Origin: Candidatus Wolfebacteria bacterium GW2011_GWE2_44_13
GTDB lineage: Bacteria; Patescibacteria; Paceibacteria; UBA6257; UBA9933
Reading direction: 5' to 3'
Assembly: GCA_001000675.1 (NCBI GenBank)
Contig: LCHW01000003.1
Coordinates: forward strand, 1 to 64,000
DNA: 64,000 nt
The notes below the pieces were generated by a model that searched no databases, was not told the origin of the DNA, and saw only the letters and a list, made by a program, of their open reading frames with translations. Shown piece by piece: positions 34,335 to 42,891 of this stretch (its first letter is position 1; each line of letters opens with the position of its first letter). Both the position numbers and the translations under genes were made by a program.

Positions 34335-34364
34335 TTTATACAATTTATCTATTAATTCTGTCAA
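34335..34364 (-). promoter_or_regulatory. Promoter of the 33344 gene
   Basis: TTGACA (34359-34364), 18 bases and TATAAA (34335-34340) on the minus strand. The leader is about 45 bases and ends with a Shine-Dalgarno sequence. Confidence 0.7.
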
Positions 34365-34417
34365 ATTTAATGTGGCTACACTATAATTCATAGTCTTGAC
34401 GCTTATCTTTTTTTATT

Positions 34418-34449
34418 CACAAAACGACGCCAATAGGGCGTCGTTTTGT
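34418..34449 (-). terminator. Terminator of the 34461 gene
   Basis: CAAAACGACGCC-aata-GGGCGTCGTTTTG, a near-perfect stem with A and T tracts, lies 12 bases beyond the stop codon. Confidence 0.85.
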
Positions 34450-34460
34450 GTTTCGCTATA

Positions 34461-34703
34461 TTAATTATCTTTGTGAGTGCGCTGCAATACAACAAAGTCT
34501 GACCCTCGCTTAAAAACTTCCCAGCCTTCCTCTTCTAATTCCTTTATTCTACTTTCCAAATTAACCATACTGCTCCTCAGCGTTTTCATATCATTCCCCT
34601 CTTGATTAATAACTGTCTCCTCGCCTGGCCTGTTTTGCACCGCATGCCATGGTTCAAAGGCATTCATCATTGGTCTATCTTTTGATTCGAATGATTCGTT
34701 CAT
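34461..34703 (-). CDS. Small hypothetical protein, 80 aa
   Basis: The middle is a predicted coiled coil (TLRSSMVNLESRIKELEEE) and the end, EGWEVFKRGSDFVVLQR, resembles the short C-terminal motif of DUF4177-type proteins. The frame extends six codons upstream; the ATG at 34703 is preferred because TATACA lies eight bases before it. Function unknown. Confidence 0.6.
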   Translation of the reverse strand: MNESFESKDRPMMNAFEPWHAVQNRPGEETVINQEGNDMKTLRSSMVNLESRIKELEEEGWEVFKRGSDFVVLQRTHKDN

Positions 34704-34747
34704 ATAGTTAGTGTATACCATATTTCCATTTTCTCGTCCACGGAGGC

Positions 34748-34785
34748 AAAGAAAAAAGAACGGCGTCCGCCGTTCTTTTTTCTTT
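34748..34785 (-). terminator. Terminator of tRNA-Glu(CTC)
   Basis: A perfect 18-bp inverted repeat with arms AAAGAAAAAAGAACGGCG and CGCCGTTCTTTTTTCTTT around TC. It can act on both strands. Confidence 0.88.
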
Positions 34786-34788
34786 ACG

Positions 34789-34860
34789 TGCCCTCACGGA
34801 GAATCGAACTCCGGTTTATAGGATGAGAACCTATTGTCCTAACCACTAGACGATGAGGGC
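34789..34860 (-). tRNA. tRNA-Glu (anticodon CTC)
   Basis: Acceptor GCCCTCA/TGAGGGC, anticodon stem ATAGG/CCTAT with loop TTCTCAT, T-loop TTCGATT. Closely similar to tRNA-Glu(TTC) at 27202. Discriminator A, CCA not encoded. Confidence 0.96.
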
Positions 34861-34918
34861 AAATCGAGTACCGTATTATGGTACCCGAAAACGCAGGAAA
34901 TGCAAGATTACTGATACT

Positions 34919-34944
34919 GGATTCCCGCCTGCGCGGGAATGACA
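34919..34944. repeat. Short extragenic palindrome, second copy
   Basis: GGATTCCCGCCTGCGCGGGAATGACA matches the unit at 943-968 at nearly every base. It lies just downstream of murF, where it may also act as its terminator stem. Confidence 0.75.
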
Positions 34945-34961
34945 GTGCAAGAGCCTGGATC

Positions 34962-36272
34962 TTATGCTAGGTTTTGAATCTCGTCGACCACTCGATCAAG
35001 CCCTATCGCTCGTGATGCTTTTACCAATACAATATCTCCCTTTTGGATTGTGTTTTGCACTTCTTGCAACACTTCTTCAGCAACATCAAAAACATGTACA
35101 TGCGCCTTTGTCATACCATTTTTAATTGCAGCTTCGGCAATTAATTTACCCCGTGGCCCTACGGTAAATAACTCATCGACAACGCCTGCGGCCATTTTCC
35201 CAATGCTTTCATGCGCTTCCACACTCAACTTACCCAGTTCAAGCATATCGCCTAATACCGCTATTCTACGCACCGCGGTGAGCCCTTCTAGGGTCGTAAG
35301 CGCTTCTCGAACAGAAAGTGGTGCTGCGTTATAGCTATCATCAATGATCCACGATTCTTTAATACCCTCCACTACATTCATTCTTCGTTTTGCAGGAATA
35401 TAATAGCGCTCTACGAGTTCTGCGATTTCAACCAAATTCAAGCCAAACGCAATACCGACTGCAAATGCACCCGCAATGCTATATGCTTGTGCTCGCCCAA
35501 ATACATTCTTTACCGTTACTGGCACAAAGCTTCCCTCGTGCTCAATCTTAAACGTTATTCCTTCTGGCCTTCCGTCTATCGAATGATTTTCGAAGTTTGT
35601 TATACGCACATCGGCATCTTCACTGAATCCAAATGTCTTAACGCGTGCTCGCGTTCGTTCTCGCATTGCGAGCACTAGCGCATCATCATGATTTAATATC
35701 GCCCACCCACCCACAGGAAGCGATTCGACAAGCCTTCCTTTTTCTCGCGCTACTGCTTCGGTGTCTGGATAATATTCTCCATGCGAAGGCATTTCTCCAA
35801 TCGCTGTAACTACGCCAATCTTAGGGCGTGCCAATGTAAGAAGATACTTAATATCCCCTGGCCTATCTGCACCGTATTCCAATACCAACACCTGCGGATA
35901 TCTCTTTTTATGCGTAACTATACTACTTGCTGTTGCGCGTAATAAAACACGTGTCCAAAACATTGCCTTTTCTATACGCCTTGTACCCGCTGGCGTATCA
36001 CGACTGATTAATGCTAAGTCGCCATCGCTCCACTCGCCGATAACGGTAAGGGGGGTTCCAATTTCATTGTTAAAATTCCCTTTTGACCTCCGTACGCGCC
36101 ACCGTTCTTTCTCACTAAGACTCGACTCTCCTTTATTTGAAAGTACTGCGAAAATAGCGTCTTTTGTTGACGTCTTTCCCACACTCCCCGTAATCGCAAC
36201 AACCTCTGGTCTATAATTCCAGATGATAATGCGGGCATATTTTCGTAACAGTTTTTTCAATATATGAGTCAT
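34962..36272 (-). CDS. murF: MurF-type Mur ligase (UDP-MurNAc-tripeptide:D-Ala-D-Ala ligase), 436 aa
   Basis: MurF adds D-Ala-D-Ala to the peptidoglycan precursor in the cytoplasm. The P-loop VVAITGSVGKTSTKDAIFAVL is near residue 27, EYGADRPGDIKYL and NHDDALVLAMRER follow the family pattern, and IDDSYNAAPLSVREAL with AVLGDMLELG marks the C-terminal domain. Residues 1-25 are shorter than in E. coli MurF, where an extra substrate domain is present. It starts five bases after ftsI and ends the dcw-type unit. Confidence 0.9.
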   Translation of the reverse strand: MTHILKKLLRKYARIIIWNYRPEVVAITGSVGKTSTKDAIFAVLSNKGESSLSEKERWRVRRSKGNFNNEIGTPLTVIGEWSDGDLALISRDTPAGTRRIEKAMFWTRVLLRATASSIVTHKKRYPQVLVLEYGADRPGDIKYLLTLARPKIGVVTAIGEMPSHGEYYPDTEAVAREKGRLVESLPVGGWAILNHDDALVLAMRERTRARVKTFGFSEDADVRITNFENHSIDGRPEGITFKIEHEGSFVPVTVKNVFGRAQAYSIAGAFAVGIAFGLNLVEIAELVERYYIPAKRRMNVVEGIKESWIIDDSYNAAPLSVREALTTLEGLTAVRRIAVLGDMLELGKLSVEAHESIGKMAAGVVDELFTVGPRGKLIAEAAIKNGMTKAHVHVFDVAEEVLQEVQNTIQKGDIVLVKASRAIGLDRVVDEIQNLA

Positions 36273-36277
36273 TTTTT

Positions 36278-37933
36278 TTATCGTGCGTTTTCTGGCTTAT
36301 CAGGAGCTATATTATAATAGTTCAAGATGAATTGCGAGAGCTCCTTAAATGCAGGAACAACTGTCTGCCCTGCGAGGGGCGAACCCTTTGGTCGTTCTAT
36401 TTTAATAAGAATAACGAACTTCGGATCATATGCGGGGGCGAACCCTTCGTATGTGTTTACTACATCGTCACTATATCCCCTTCCTCCGAAATTTGGCACA
36501 TATGCCGTACCTGTTTTCCCTGCAACTTGATAGTTGGGTATTTCGGCTAACTTATTCACATACACAGCACTCACCATCATATCCGTAACTGTTCTTGCTG
36601 TGTCATTACTTACCACTCTTCGCACCTCGGTTGGCTGTTCATCTGCCGTAATGATTGGCTTCATCAGTACTCCGTGATTTGCGATTGCCGAAATTGCACT
36701 CAACATTTTAATTGGCGTGATTGCGATACCCTGCCCAAATGCAGCAGTTGCATAGTTCACATCTTTTCCTTCTCGCAATGCAGTTAAATTGCCATCGCGC
36801 TCTCCTGGCAATGCAATGCCTGTTGGTTCTCCGAATGTGTACTTGTTAATGAAATAATCTTTAAAAATCTCATTACCCATTGTCCGCTGCGCAAAAACCG
36901 TGCCCACGTTCAATGAATGCTCGATGACTTCTCGCATTGTTGTGTGTCCATACGCCTTCAAGTCCCAATTCTTGATTGTTCGTTTGTTTAACGTAATCGA
37001 ACCTGTGTCGTTATACGATGTTTCCGTAGTTATCTTACCGGTATCGATACCTGCAGACATGGTAATCGGCTTCATAACCGACCCTGGCTCATACACTGAT
37101 TGCACAGCCTGGTTAATAAACACCTTCATTTCGGCGTCCTGATAATTATTCGGGTCAAACGTTGGATAATTACCCATCGCAAGAATCTTTCCCGTCTTTG
37201 GCTCTTGCACGATTACCGTAGCACTTTCTGCCCCCCATGTTTCTACCAATTTTTTAATAATCTCTTCACCTTGTGCTTGAATGTTTCTATCTATCGTCAA
37301 TACGATTTCTTTTCCATCTTTTGGATATTCAACGCGATCACCTTTTACTTTTCCTACCGTCCCTGCTAACTCGCTGTTAAACTGCTTTTCGATTCCGTAG
37401 CGGCCTCGCTCGCCTGTTCCGCTTTCTTTTTCACTATCGCTTGTAGGGCTTACGTAGCCTAATACATGGCTTGCCAATGATCCAAGTGGGTAATATCGTC
37501 CGATTTCTTTTGTTATATAAATACCACGAATGCCAAGCTTTTTAATGGCGTTGGCTTCTTCTTGCGATGCTTTAAATTTAAGCAGTTCATACTGATCGTT
37601 ACTCTTTGAAAGCATCCTTTTCACCTCTGGCTGCGATAAATCCAATATTTTACTAATATTTAACGCAACGACATCGGGATCGGCAACCTCTTTTGGCACT
37701 GCATAAATAAGATTAAATTCCTTGTTCAATACAGCTGCAATGCGATTACCATTCTTGTCGGTCATATATACAGCTCCGCGATTTGGCTGCAATACTCCGG
37801 ATGCAATTTGCTGTGATTCAGCCTGTGCTTCGTAAAATGCATTCTTGTTGAACTGCAAATTATAGAGCTGAAAAACAAGCGCTAAATAGACTATTCCGAA
37901 AGATGCAATTAACGATCGTATGCGCCACTTCAT
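36278..37933 (-). CDS. ftsI: Division penicillin-binding protein (FtsI/PBP3-type), 551 aa
   Basis: FtsI is the septal D,D-transpeptidase. One membrane anchor (about 8-25) precedes the dimerisation domain (NRGAVYMTDKNG) and the transpeptidase domain with SVMK near residue 285, SLN near 339 and KTGTAYVP near 472. It lies 88 bases after ftsL and five bases before murF, in standard dcw order. No PASTA domains are present. Confidence 0.94.
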   Translation of the reverse strand: MKWRIRSLIASFGIVYLALVFQLYNLQFNKNAFYEAQAESQQIASGVLQPNRGAVYMTDKNGNRIAAVLNKEFNLIYAVPKEVADPDVVALNISKILDLSQPEVKRMLSKSNDQYELLKFKASQEEANAIKKLGIRGIYITKEIGRYYPLGSLASHVLGYVSPTSDSEKESGTGERGRYGIEKQFNSELAGTVGKVKGDRVEYPKDGKEIVLTIDRNIQAQGEEIIKKLVETWGAESATVIVQEPKTGKILAMGNYPTFDPNNYQDAEMKVFINQAVQSVYEPGSVMKPITMSAGIDTGKITTETSYNDTGSITLNKRTIKNWDLKAYGHTTMREVIEHSLNVGTVFAQRTMGNEIFKDYFINKYTFGEPTGIALPGERDGNLTALREGKDVNYATAAFGQGIAITPIKMLSAISAIANHGVLMKPIITADEQPTEVRRVVSNDTARTVTDMMVSAVYVNKLAEIPNYQVAGKTGTAYVPNFGGRGYSDDVVNTYEGFAPAYDPKFVILIKIERPKGSPLAGQTVVPAFKELSQFILNYYNIAPDKPENAR

Positions 37934-38021
37934 TTCATTTCAAGATACTATAATTTTTTTACCCAACGATTTTTAATTGTAACCGATAATATGAAAAATC
38001 TGAAATTTTTTTACTGCTCTC

Positions 38022-38330
38022 TTATAAATTAATGCTTACTTCTTGCCGTCGTACGTAATTTGGATTTTTTTCTATTACTAATCCATTACTTGTTGCAAAC
38101 GCTTGTATCTTCTGTGTGTCAGTTAATGCATATAATGCACTCTTTAATTCTGCGTTCTTTACTTCGATACTGCGCAAATCATCTCTGCGCTGCGTCATTT
38201 CGTGGCTATTGTTAACAACTTGATTGTAGAAAAATACTCCGCTTACGGCAGCGCATCCAGCGCCAATCGCTAGCCCAATAGCCCATCTTCGTAGCAATTC
38301 GCCATCCTTTTTTTGTCGAATGATTGTCAT
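38022..38330 (-). CDS. ftsL: FtsL/DivIC-like division protein, 102 aa
   Basis: A short cytoplasmic start, one transmembrane helix (about 16-38) and an extracytoplasmic coiled coil (SHEMTQRRDDLRSIEVKNAELKSAL) form the FtsL layout. Sequence identity in this family is always low, so the call depends mainly on position between rsmH and ftsI. FtsL would link the FtsQB and FtsWI complexes at the septum. Confidence 0.78.
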   Translation of the reverse strand: MTIIRQKKDGELLRRWAIGLAIGAGCAAVSGVFFYNQVVNNSHEMTQRRDDLRSIEVKNAELKSALYALTDTQKIQAFATSNGLVIEKNPNYVRRQEVSINL

Positions 38331-38356
38331 AGTAATAGAGAATTTAGATTATATGA

Positions 38357-39247
38357 TTACGAAACAGTTATTTCGAAGCAACGCATTTTTGCAGAGCGCG
38401 ATCGTGGATTTTGTTTTATCTCTTCTTCGGTTGCCGTAATTGGTTTTTTAGTGATAATTTTCCCTATCTTTTCCTTTTCTTTTTCTCTGAACCGTGTTTT
38501 TACAATTCTGTCTTCTAATGAGTGGAACGAGATGATTACAATGCGTCCTCCTGGTTTTATTATTTCTTCACACTCTGTGAGTATTTTTTCTAGATTATCT
38601 AATTCCTTATTTACATAGATGCGCAAAGCCTGGAATGCGCGAGTAGCGGGGTGAATTCTTCCTTTTTCGTATCCCCTTCCTACTGCTGCCAATATCACAT
38701 CGGCAAGCTCTTTTGTTGTTTCTATTTTCTTCTTCTTTCTCTGTTCGACGATATGTTTTGCCATTCGCCTCGACATACGCTCCTCTCCGTATTGATAAAT
38801 CACATCAGCAAGGTCTTTTTCAGAAAGACCGTTGACCACATCTGCTGCAGTTGGCATGCCGCCAGTTAAGTCATACCGCATATCTAACGGTTCATCTTTT
38901 TGAAAACTCATCCCTCGTTCATCTTCTAACTGTACTGACGAAAATCCGAGGTCAAGCAACAAGCCATCTGCTTTCGGTAATGCGAGGCGCTGCATCACTT
39001 CTTTCACATCTGCGTAGTTTGCATGCTCCAACATTATCTTTCCATTCGTCTTTTTAAACTTTTCTCGTAGTCGCTCTACCATTCCCTTGTCCCAATCCAA
39101 TCCAAGAAACATTCCGCTCTTCCCAATTTTTTCAATCACCGCAGCCGCATGCCCTCCCCCATCAGTCGTACCATCGATGAAAAACTGTCCCGGCTTTGGG
39201 TCAAGTAATTCCAGTGTTTCATTGAATAGAACGGAGATGTGTGCCAT
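38357..39247 (-). CDS. rsmH: 16S rRNA (cytosine-N4) methyltransferase RsmH, 296 aa
   Basis: RsmH methylates C1402 of 16S rRNA. It has the family start HISVLFNETLELLDPKPGQFFIDGTTDGGGHA with the SAM loop, GLLLDLGFSSVQLEDERGMSFQKDEPLDMRYD, and ALRIYVNKELDNLEKIL followed by GRIVIISFHSLEDRIVK. Full length. The gene lies between mraZ (38 bases) and ftsL (26 bases). Confidence 0.96.
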   Translation of the reverse strand: MAHISVLFNETLELLDPKPGQFFIDGTTDGGGHAAAVIEKIGKSGMFLGLDWDKGMVERLREKFKKTNGKIMLEHANYADVKEVMQRLALPKADGLLLDLGFSSVQLEDERGMSFQKDEPLDMRYDLTGGMPTAADVVNGLSEKDLADVIYQYGEERMSRRMAKHIVEQRKKKKIETTKELADVILAAVGRGYEKGRIHPATRAFQALRIYVNKELDNLEKILTECEEIIKPGGRIVIISFHSLEDRIVKTRFREKEKEKIGKIITKKPITATEEEIKQNPRSRSAKMRCFEITVS

Positions 39248-39285
39248 CGATAGAGGTAGCGTTACGGGGTGTGTAAGTATTTTTG

Positions 39286-39717
39286 TTATATTCCGAGATC
39301 AGAGAGTTTTTCAGCTATTTCATCAGAAGATGCTTCTGTTTTTTCTTTATATTCTTTCCATTGTGCGCTATCCCAAATTTCAATTCGATTATACAACCCG
39401 GTTACTACGACCTCTTTAGAAAGGCCTGCGTACGTTCGAAGATAATCCGGAACTAATATTCTGCCCTGCTTATCTATTTCAACATCCATTGCACCTGCAA
39501 GCATGAGTCGAGTAAATGCTCGAGAGTTTGCTTGTGTAAGCGGGAGTGAAACAATTTTCTCCGCAAGTTTTGCCCATTCATCAGCACTAAATACAAACAA
39601 ACACTTATCAAGGCCACGCGTTATAATCGCTTCTCCAGAAAGTTTCGTACGAAATTTAGCGGGCAATGCCATGCGTCCTTTTTCGTCTAGGTTGTGTGCA
39701 AATTCGCCGATAAACAT
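39286..39717 (-). CDS. mraZ: Transcriptional regulator MraZ, 143 aa
   Basis: MraZ is an AbrB-fold repressor of the dcw cluster. Both half-domains are clear: FIGEFAHNLDEKGRMALPAKFR at the start and GAMDVEIDKQGRILVPDYLRTYAGL near residue 75. It is the first gene of the cluster, and a set of direct repeats of the known MraZ-binding type lies upstream at 39768-39793, so it probably controls its own transcription. Confidence 0.96.
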   Translation of the reverse strand: MFIGEFAHNLDEKGRMALPAKFRTKLSGEAIITRGLDKCLFVFSADEWAKLAEKIVSLPLTQANSRAFTRLMLAGAMDVEIDKQGRILVPDYLRTYAGLSKEVVVTGLYNRIEIWDSAQWKEYKEKTEASSDEIAEKLSDLGI

Positions 39718-39767
39718 ATGAGTGAGCTATGCAGATAAGAAGTGTGAGATAACTATTTTCTATATTC

Positions 39768-39793
39768 TCCCCACTTTTCACCACTTTCCTCCA
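39768..39793 (-). promoter_or_regulatory. MraZ operator (three direct repeats)
   Basis: In minus-strand reading TGGAGGAAAG, TGGTGAAAAG and TGGGGAGAAT follow each other with an exact 10-base period, which is the spacing of TGGGN repeats bound by MraZ. They lie about 50-75 bases before the mraZ ATG. The -10 box is less clear (a TATAGA-like hexamer just downstream). Confidence 0.75.
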
Positions 39794-39910
39794 TTCTACT
39801 CTATTTGCGATATCTATGCAACAAAAAAACCGTCAATCAATGGGTGGCAGCTTTAAAATAATACAATGTCTATGCGGTTATTTTTATAATTACAAAAAGT
39901 TATCCACTTT

Positions 39911-40168
39911 TTATTTTTCCGTCAGTAGATCCAACTCAATGTCCAGATCGTCCATTCGTTCCTTCAATAACTTTTTTACATCGCCAACCGCTTTTTTATA
40001 CACATCATCCCCTATTGTTTGTAAAAAGAAATCCAGTATTTCTCCTGCAGCGATGATGCCAATTTCTTCATCGCGCTCGTCTTGAAAAAAAGCGGTGATC
40101 GCCTTTAATGCGTCCATGCGCTTCTCTTCCGTTACAAAATCAAATTTTTGGCTTCTTTTTTTCGTCAT
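39911..40168 (-). CDS. DUF2164-family protein, 85 aa
   Basis: The pattern EEKRMDALKAITAFFQDERDEEIGIIAAGEILDFFLQTIGDDVYKKAVGDVKKLL matches the small helical DUF2164 family closely. Its biochemical role is not known. It is encoded alone between the dcw cluster and palindromic element copy 3. The gap 39722-39910 holds the MraZ operator and otherwise AT-rich sequence in which I see nothing. Confidence 0.85.
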   Translation of the reverse strand: MTKKRSQKFDFVTEEKRMDALKAITAFFQDERDEEIGIIAAGEILDFFLQTIGDDVYKKAVGDVKKLLKERMDDLDIELDLLTEK

Positions 40169-40199
40169 ACTCTTCTAATGATGAAACACTCACCATTGA

Positions 40200-40335
40200 A
40201 TGAGGTGCGAGACACTGGGGAATTGATGAGGAAGCTGTATTTAATAATACAGCGACCGAATCAATGGGGCCCCACCATGTAAAGTCCGCCCGAAGCGGAC
40301 CACGTGGCAAGTAACGAAGCAGTTCGCAAAACCTA
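40200..40335 (+). repeat. Palindromic element copy 3, with a second hairpin inserted
   Basis: It has GTGCGAGACACTGGGG, ATTGATGAGGAAG, an 8-bp perfect hairpin GCTGTATT/AATACAGC, CGACCGAATCAAT, GGGGCCCCA and the ending TAACGAAGCAGTTCGC. Between CCCCA and TAACGAAG about 35 extra bases carry another hairpin, GTCCGC-ccgaa-GCGGAC. The left terminal arm is degenerate. It ends seven bases beyond the ABC permease stop codon. Confidence 0.8.
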
Positions 40336-40341
40336 TGCGTT

Positions 40342-41571
40342 TTATCTTGTTTTGAATGCTTCTTTTGGAGAAAGTGTCGTCGACCTATGCGCTGGCCAGA
40401 ACCCTGCAATTAATCCAATCATAGAGGACAAGATGAGTGTCGTAATAACGAACCATATTGGGGTAATAAACAATCGTATAGGGGCGCCTCCAAGGCGTTG
40501 CGCGAGAATGCTTAAAATAAAGTTTACCGTCTCTCCCGCCGCAATACCCAACGCAACACCCCCTAGCCCGCCTGATAATCCCATCAATAATGATTCCATG
40601 AGGAATAGGTTTTTAACATCACGGTCTGTAGCACCTAATGACTTCATAATACCCACCTCGTAAATACGTTCCAAAAATCCTACGATCATTGTGTTGAACA
40701 TACCGATTGCCGATACGATAAGTGCAGCAATACCAAAAACACCAAGAATAGTTGTAATGATGTTCATAACCTTCTTTGCTTGGTTCACAAGGTCCACGCG
40801 AGCTGAAATAATAAACCCTTGTTCAATCAGCTCATCGCGCAATGATTCAACTGCATCAATGTTTGTTGCCTTTAACAACACTTCCTTGTAGAACGGTGGC
40901 TTTTGATCAACCGCAGAAGCAGACACAAAAGCAAACGGGGCTTGCGTATCATCGTTAATAATTCCAACGAGCTTGATTGGTTCTCTTAAAATTACCTCCT
41001 GTCCAGCTCCTTCTTGATCATTCAACCCTTGGTAGGTCAGCTTTAGCCCAAGCTCTTTCCCTATTGAGCTTTGATCGGGCACAAGGTTGAGCAGCTTTGC
41101 GGCTTGACTCGAAAGCACAATCCCCTTTTCATCTTCCTTAAATGCTTTCCCCGTGTCCGGCATAAGTCCAGACAATCGAAAATAACTTGGGCTGATTATC
41201 TTTGCCACAACCAACCCAGTAGCTCCTTCGATTTTAATTTCTGCAGGAAACTCTGCCATCGTACTAACCTCGCCTACGTTTGGCATTTTAGTAATCGATT
41301 CGATTGTTGCCGGGTTAATATTCAATTCGCTCTCCGCTGGATAGCTTACCCCGAGCGCCATAAGAGAATCCTCTGTTGTTACCAATTTACCAATCAAAAT
41401 AAATTGCAAACCATATCCCATAGAAATCAAAAACATAACCGTTCCGATGCCCACAGACATACCCATGATCGTCAAAAAAGTTCGAACTGGTTTCGTTTTA
41501 AATACTCGGAATGATAGCCGAAAAAGATCTGTTACCGATAAATGATTTCTTGTTTCTTCCATATGCTCCAA
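40342..41571 (-). CDS. MacB/FtsX-like ABC transporter permease, 409 aa
   Basis: One N-terminal helix (about 30-55), an extracytoplasmic domain of about 220 residues, then three C-terminal helices (about 280-395) with GMFNTMIVGFLERIYEVGIMKSLGATDRDVKNLFL, the signature of MacB/LolC-type permeases. These work by mechanotransmission, exporting peptides or lipoproteins or signalling across the membrane. It starts six bases after its ATPase gene. Confidence 0.92.
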   Translation of the reverse strand: MEHMEETRNHLSVTDLFRLSFRVFKTKPVRTFLTIMGMSVGIGTVMFLISMGYGLQFILIGKLVTTEDSLMALGVSYPAESELNINPATIESITKMPNVGEVSTMAEFPAEIKIEGATGLVVAKIISPSYFRLSGLMPDTGKAFKEDEKGIVLSSQAAKLLNLVPDQSSIGKELGLKLTYQGLNDQEGAGQEVILREPIKLVGIINDDTQAPFAFVSASAVDQKPPFYKEVLLKATNIDAVESLRDELIEQGFIISARVDLVNQAKKVMNIITTILGVFGIAALIVSAIGMFNTMIVGFLERIYEVGIMKSLGATDRDVKNLFLMESLLMGLSGGLGGVALGIAAGETVNFILSILAQRLGGAPIRLFITPIWFVITTLILSSMIGLIAGFWPAHRSTTLSPKEAFKTR

Positions 41572-41577
41572 TAGTTA

Positions 41578-42885
41578 TTACAGCTTTATTGCTTTTGTCA
41601 CTGCATCACTCCCTGCCAAGATTGACTCCAGCTTTTCTGACATCTGGCTTGAAGCACGCATCGAGAGTCCTATCCCGAAATTTTTCTTTGATAAATTCAA
41701 CACCTGCGCAACGTTATGTGCAGTAATGATATTACGTAATCGTTCAGTAATTATTTCATCCAATCGTAACTGTTGCTGCTCATCTATCTTTCCTCTATAT
41801 TCCCCCAAAAGCCATCGTCGAATTTTTTGCGCTTCTTCAACGAGCGGTGACTCGGGATTTTTCTCAAGCATTGCATATACCTGCTCTACGGTATGTCGCT
41901 GTTCCATAATACCTTCAATGATAAAGCTTATCTTGGCAGCCTTCCCCTTCCATAAGCCCACCCCTCCTCTGCGATAGGATCGATCCAAAACTTCTTGAAA
42001 TACATCACCGTCGATATGGTCAGTCAATCGCTGTAGCAAAAAGAACTCAAAGCGCTTTACTTCGTCACTTGAATACCCGCGCAATAATAAATTGGATAAC
42101 GACTTTGCCATAACCTGCCCTGGCTCCATATTAGGATTGAGCTGATTATACATCAATTTAGAAACCGCTTGCGCAATATCGCCCTGTTCTTTTGGCTCTT
42201 CAACGCGCAACAAAACACCGTCTTTCATGTAGAAGATTTTACGCGCATCTCGCAAGCTCCACGCTTCATGCGTTACCATAATAATAGTTCTTCCATCCTT
42301 GACGTTTAACTCTTTCATGAACTCGAGCACCTTGTTTGCATTCTCAGAATCAAGGTTTCCTAATGGCTCATCACAAATAATAATCGGCGGGTTATTTGCC
42401 AATGCACGCGCAATACCTACACGCTGCTGCTGCCCCCCTGAAAGCTCTGCGGGTAATCGATTTGCGTATGGCGCAATATTTAAGCGCTCGAGCAATTTCA
42501 TTCCTTCAGTTCTGCGTCGTTCAAGTGAAATACCTAAAAATGCCATTGGCAAAGAAACGTTATCGAGCACAGAAATTGATGGGATAAGGTTGAACTGTTG
42601 GAACACAATTCCAACTCCGATTTGGCGGAATACTGCGAGCTCTCGCTTAGAAAACTGAGCAATGTCTCTTCCGTTTACCAAAACTTTTCCGCTTGTTACT
42701 CGTTCTGATTCCATACCGCTCAATACGTACAAAACAGTTGTTTTGCCACACCCAGACGGACCAAAAAATGCGCAGTATTCGCCTTTATTTATCTCAAGAC
42801 TGACGTTCCGTAAAGCCCAGACCTCTGTAGGCTTTCCTTGGTCGTAGTAAAGATTTATCCCCTCCAATTTTATGATTGGCTCCAT
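41578..42885 (-). CDS. ABC transporter ATP-binding protein with a long C-terminal extension, 435 aa
   Basis: Residues 1-228 are a MacB/LolD-type ATPase: Walker A GPSGCGKTT near 42, LSGGQQQRVGIARAL and Walker B IIICDEPLGNLD. About 205 further residues have no ABC counterpart. They are helical, with repeated ...LLQRLTDHIDGDVF... and ...RRWLLGEYRGKIDEQQ... patterns. The extension may bind the neighbouring receiver protein or the permease. It lies between the response regulator and permease genes with six-base gaps, so the three work as a unit. Confidence 0.9.
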   Translation of the reverse strand: MEPIIKLEGINLYYDQGKPTEVWALRNVSLEINKGEYCAFFGPSGCGKTTVLYVLSGMESERVTSGKVLVNGRDIAQFSKRELAVFRQIGVGIVFQQFNLIPSISVLDNVSLPMAFLGISLERRRTEGMKLLERLNIAPYANRLPAELSGGQQQRVGIARALANNPPIIICDEPLGNLDSENANKVLEFMKELNVKDGRTIIMVTHEAWSLRDARKIFYMKDGVLLRVEEPKEQGDIAQAVSKLMYNQLNPNMEPGQVMAKSLSNLLLRGYSSDEVKRFEFFLLQRLTDHIDGDVFQEVLDRSYRRGGVGLWKGKAAKISFIIEGIMEQRHTVEQVYAMLEKNPESPLVEEAQKIRRWLLGEYRGKIDEQQQLRLDEIITERLRNIITAHNVAQVLNLSKKNFGIGLSMRASSQMSEKLESILAGSDAVTKAIKL

Positions 42886-42891
42886 AAATAC

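Noticed and set aside
34739..34800. Inverted tRNA 3'-end copy beside tRNA-Glu(CTC), as seen for tRNA-Arg
   Set aside because: The shared CACGGAG is only seven bases and in direct, not inverted, orientation; the perfect palindrome there is simply the terminator.
40140..40409. Open frame of 89 codons over element copy 3
   Set aside because: It runs through the palindromic repeat and into the end of the ABC permease gene and the start of the DUF2164 gene; its codons only reflect the repeat.
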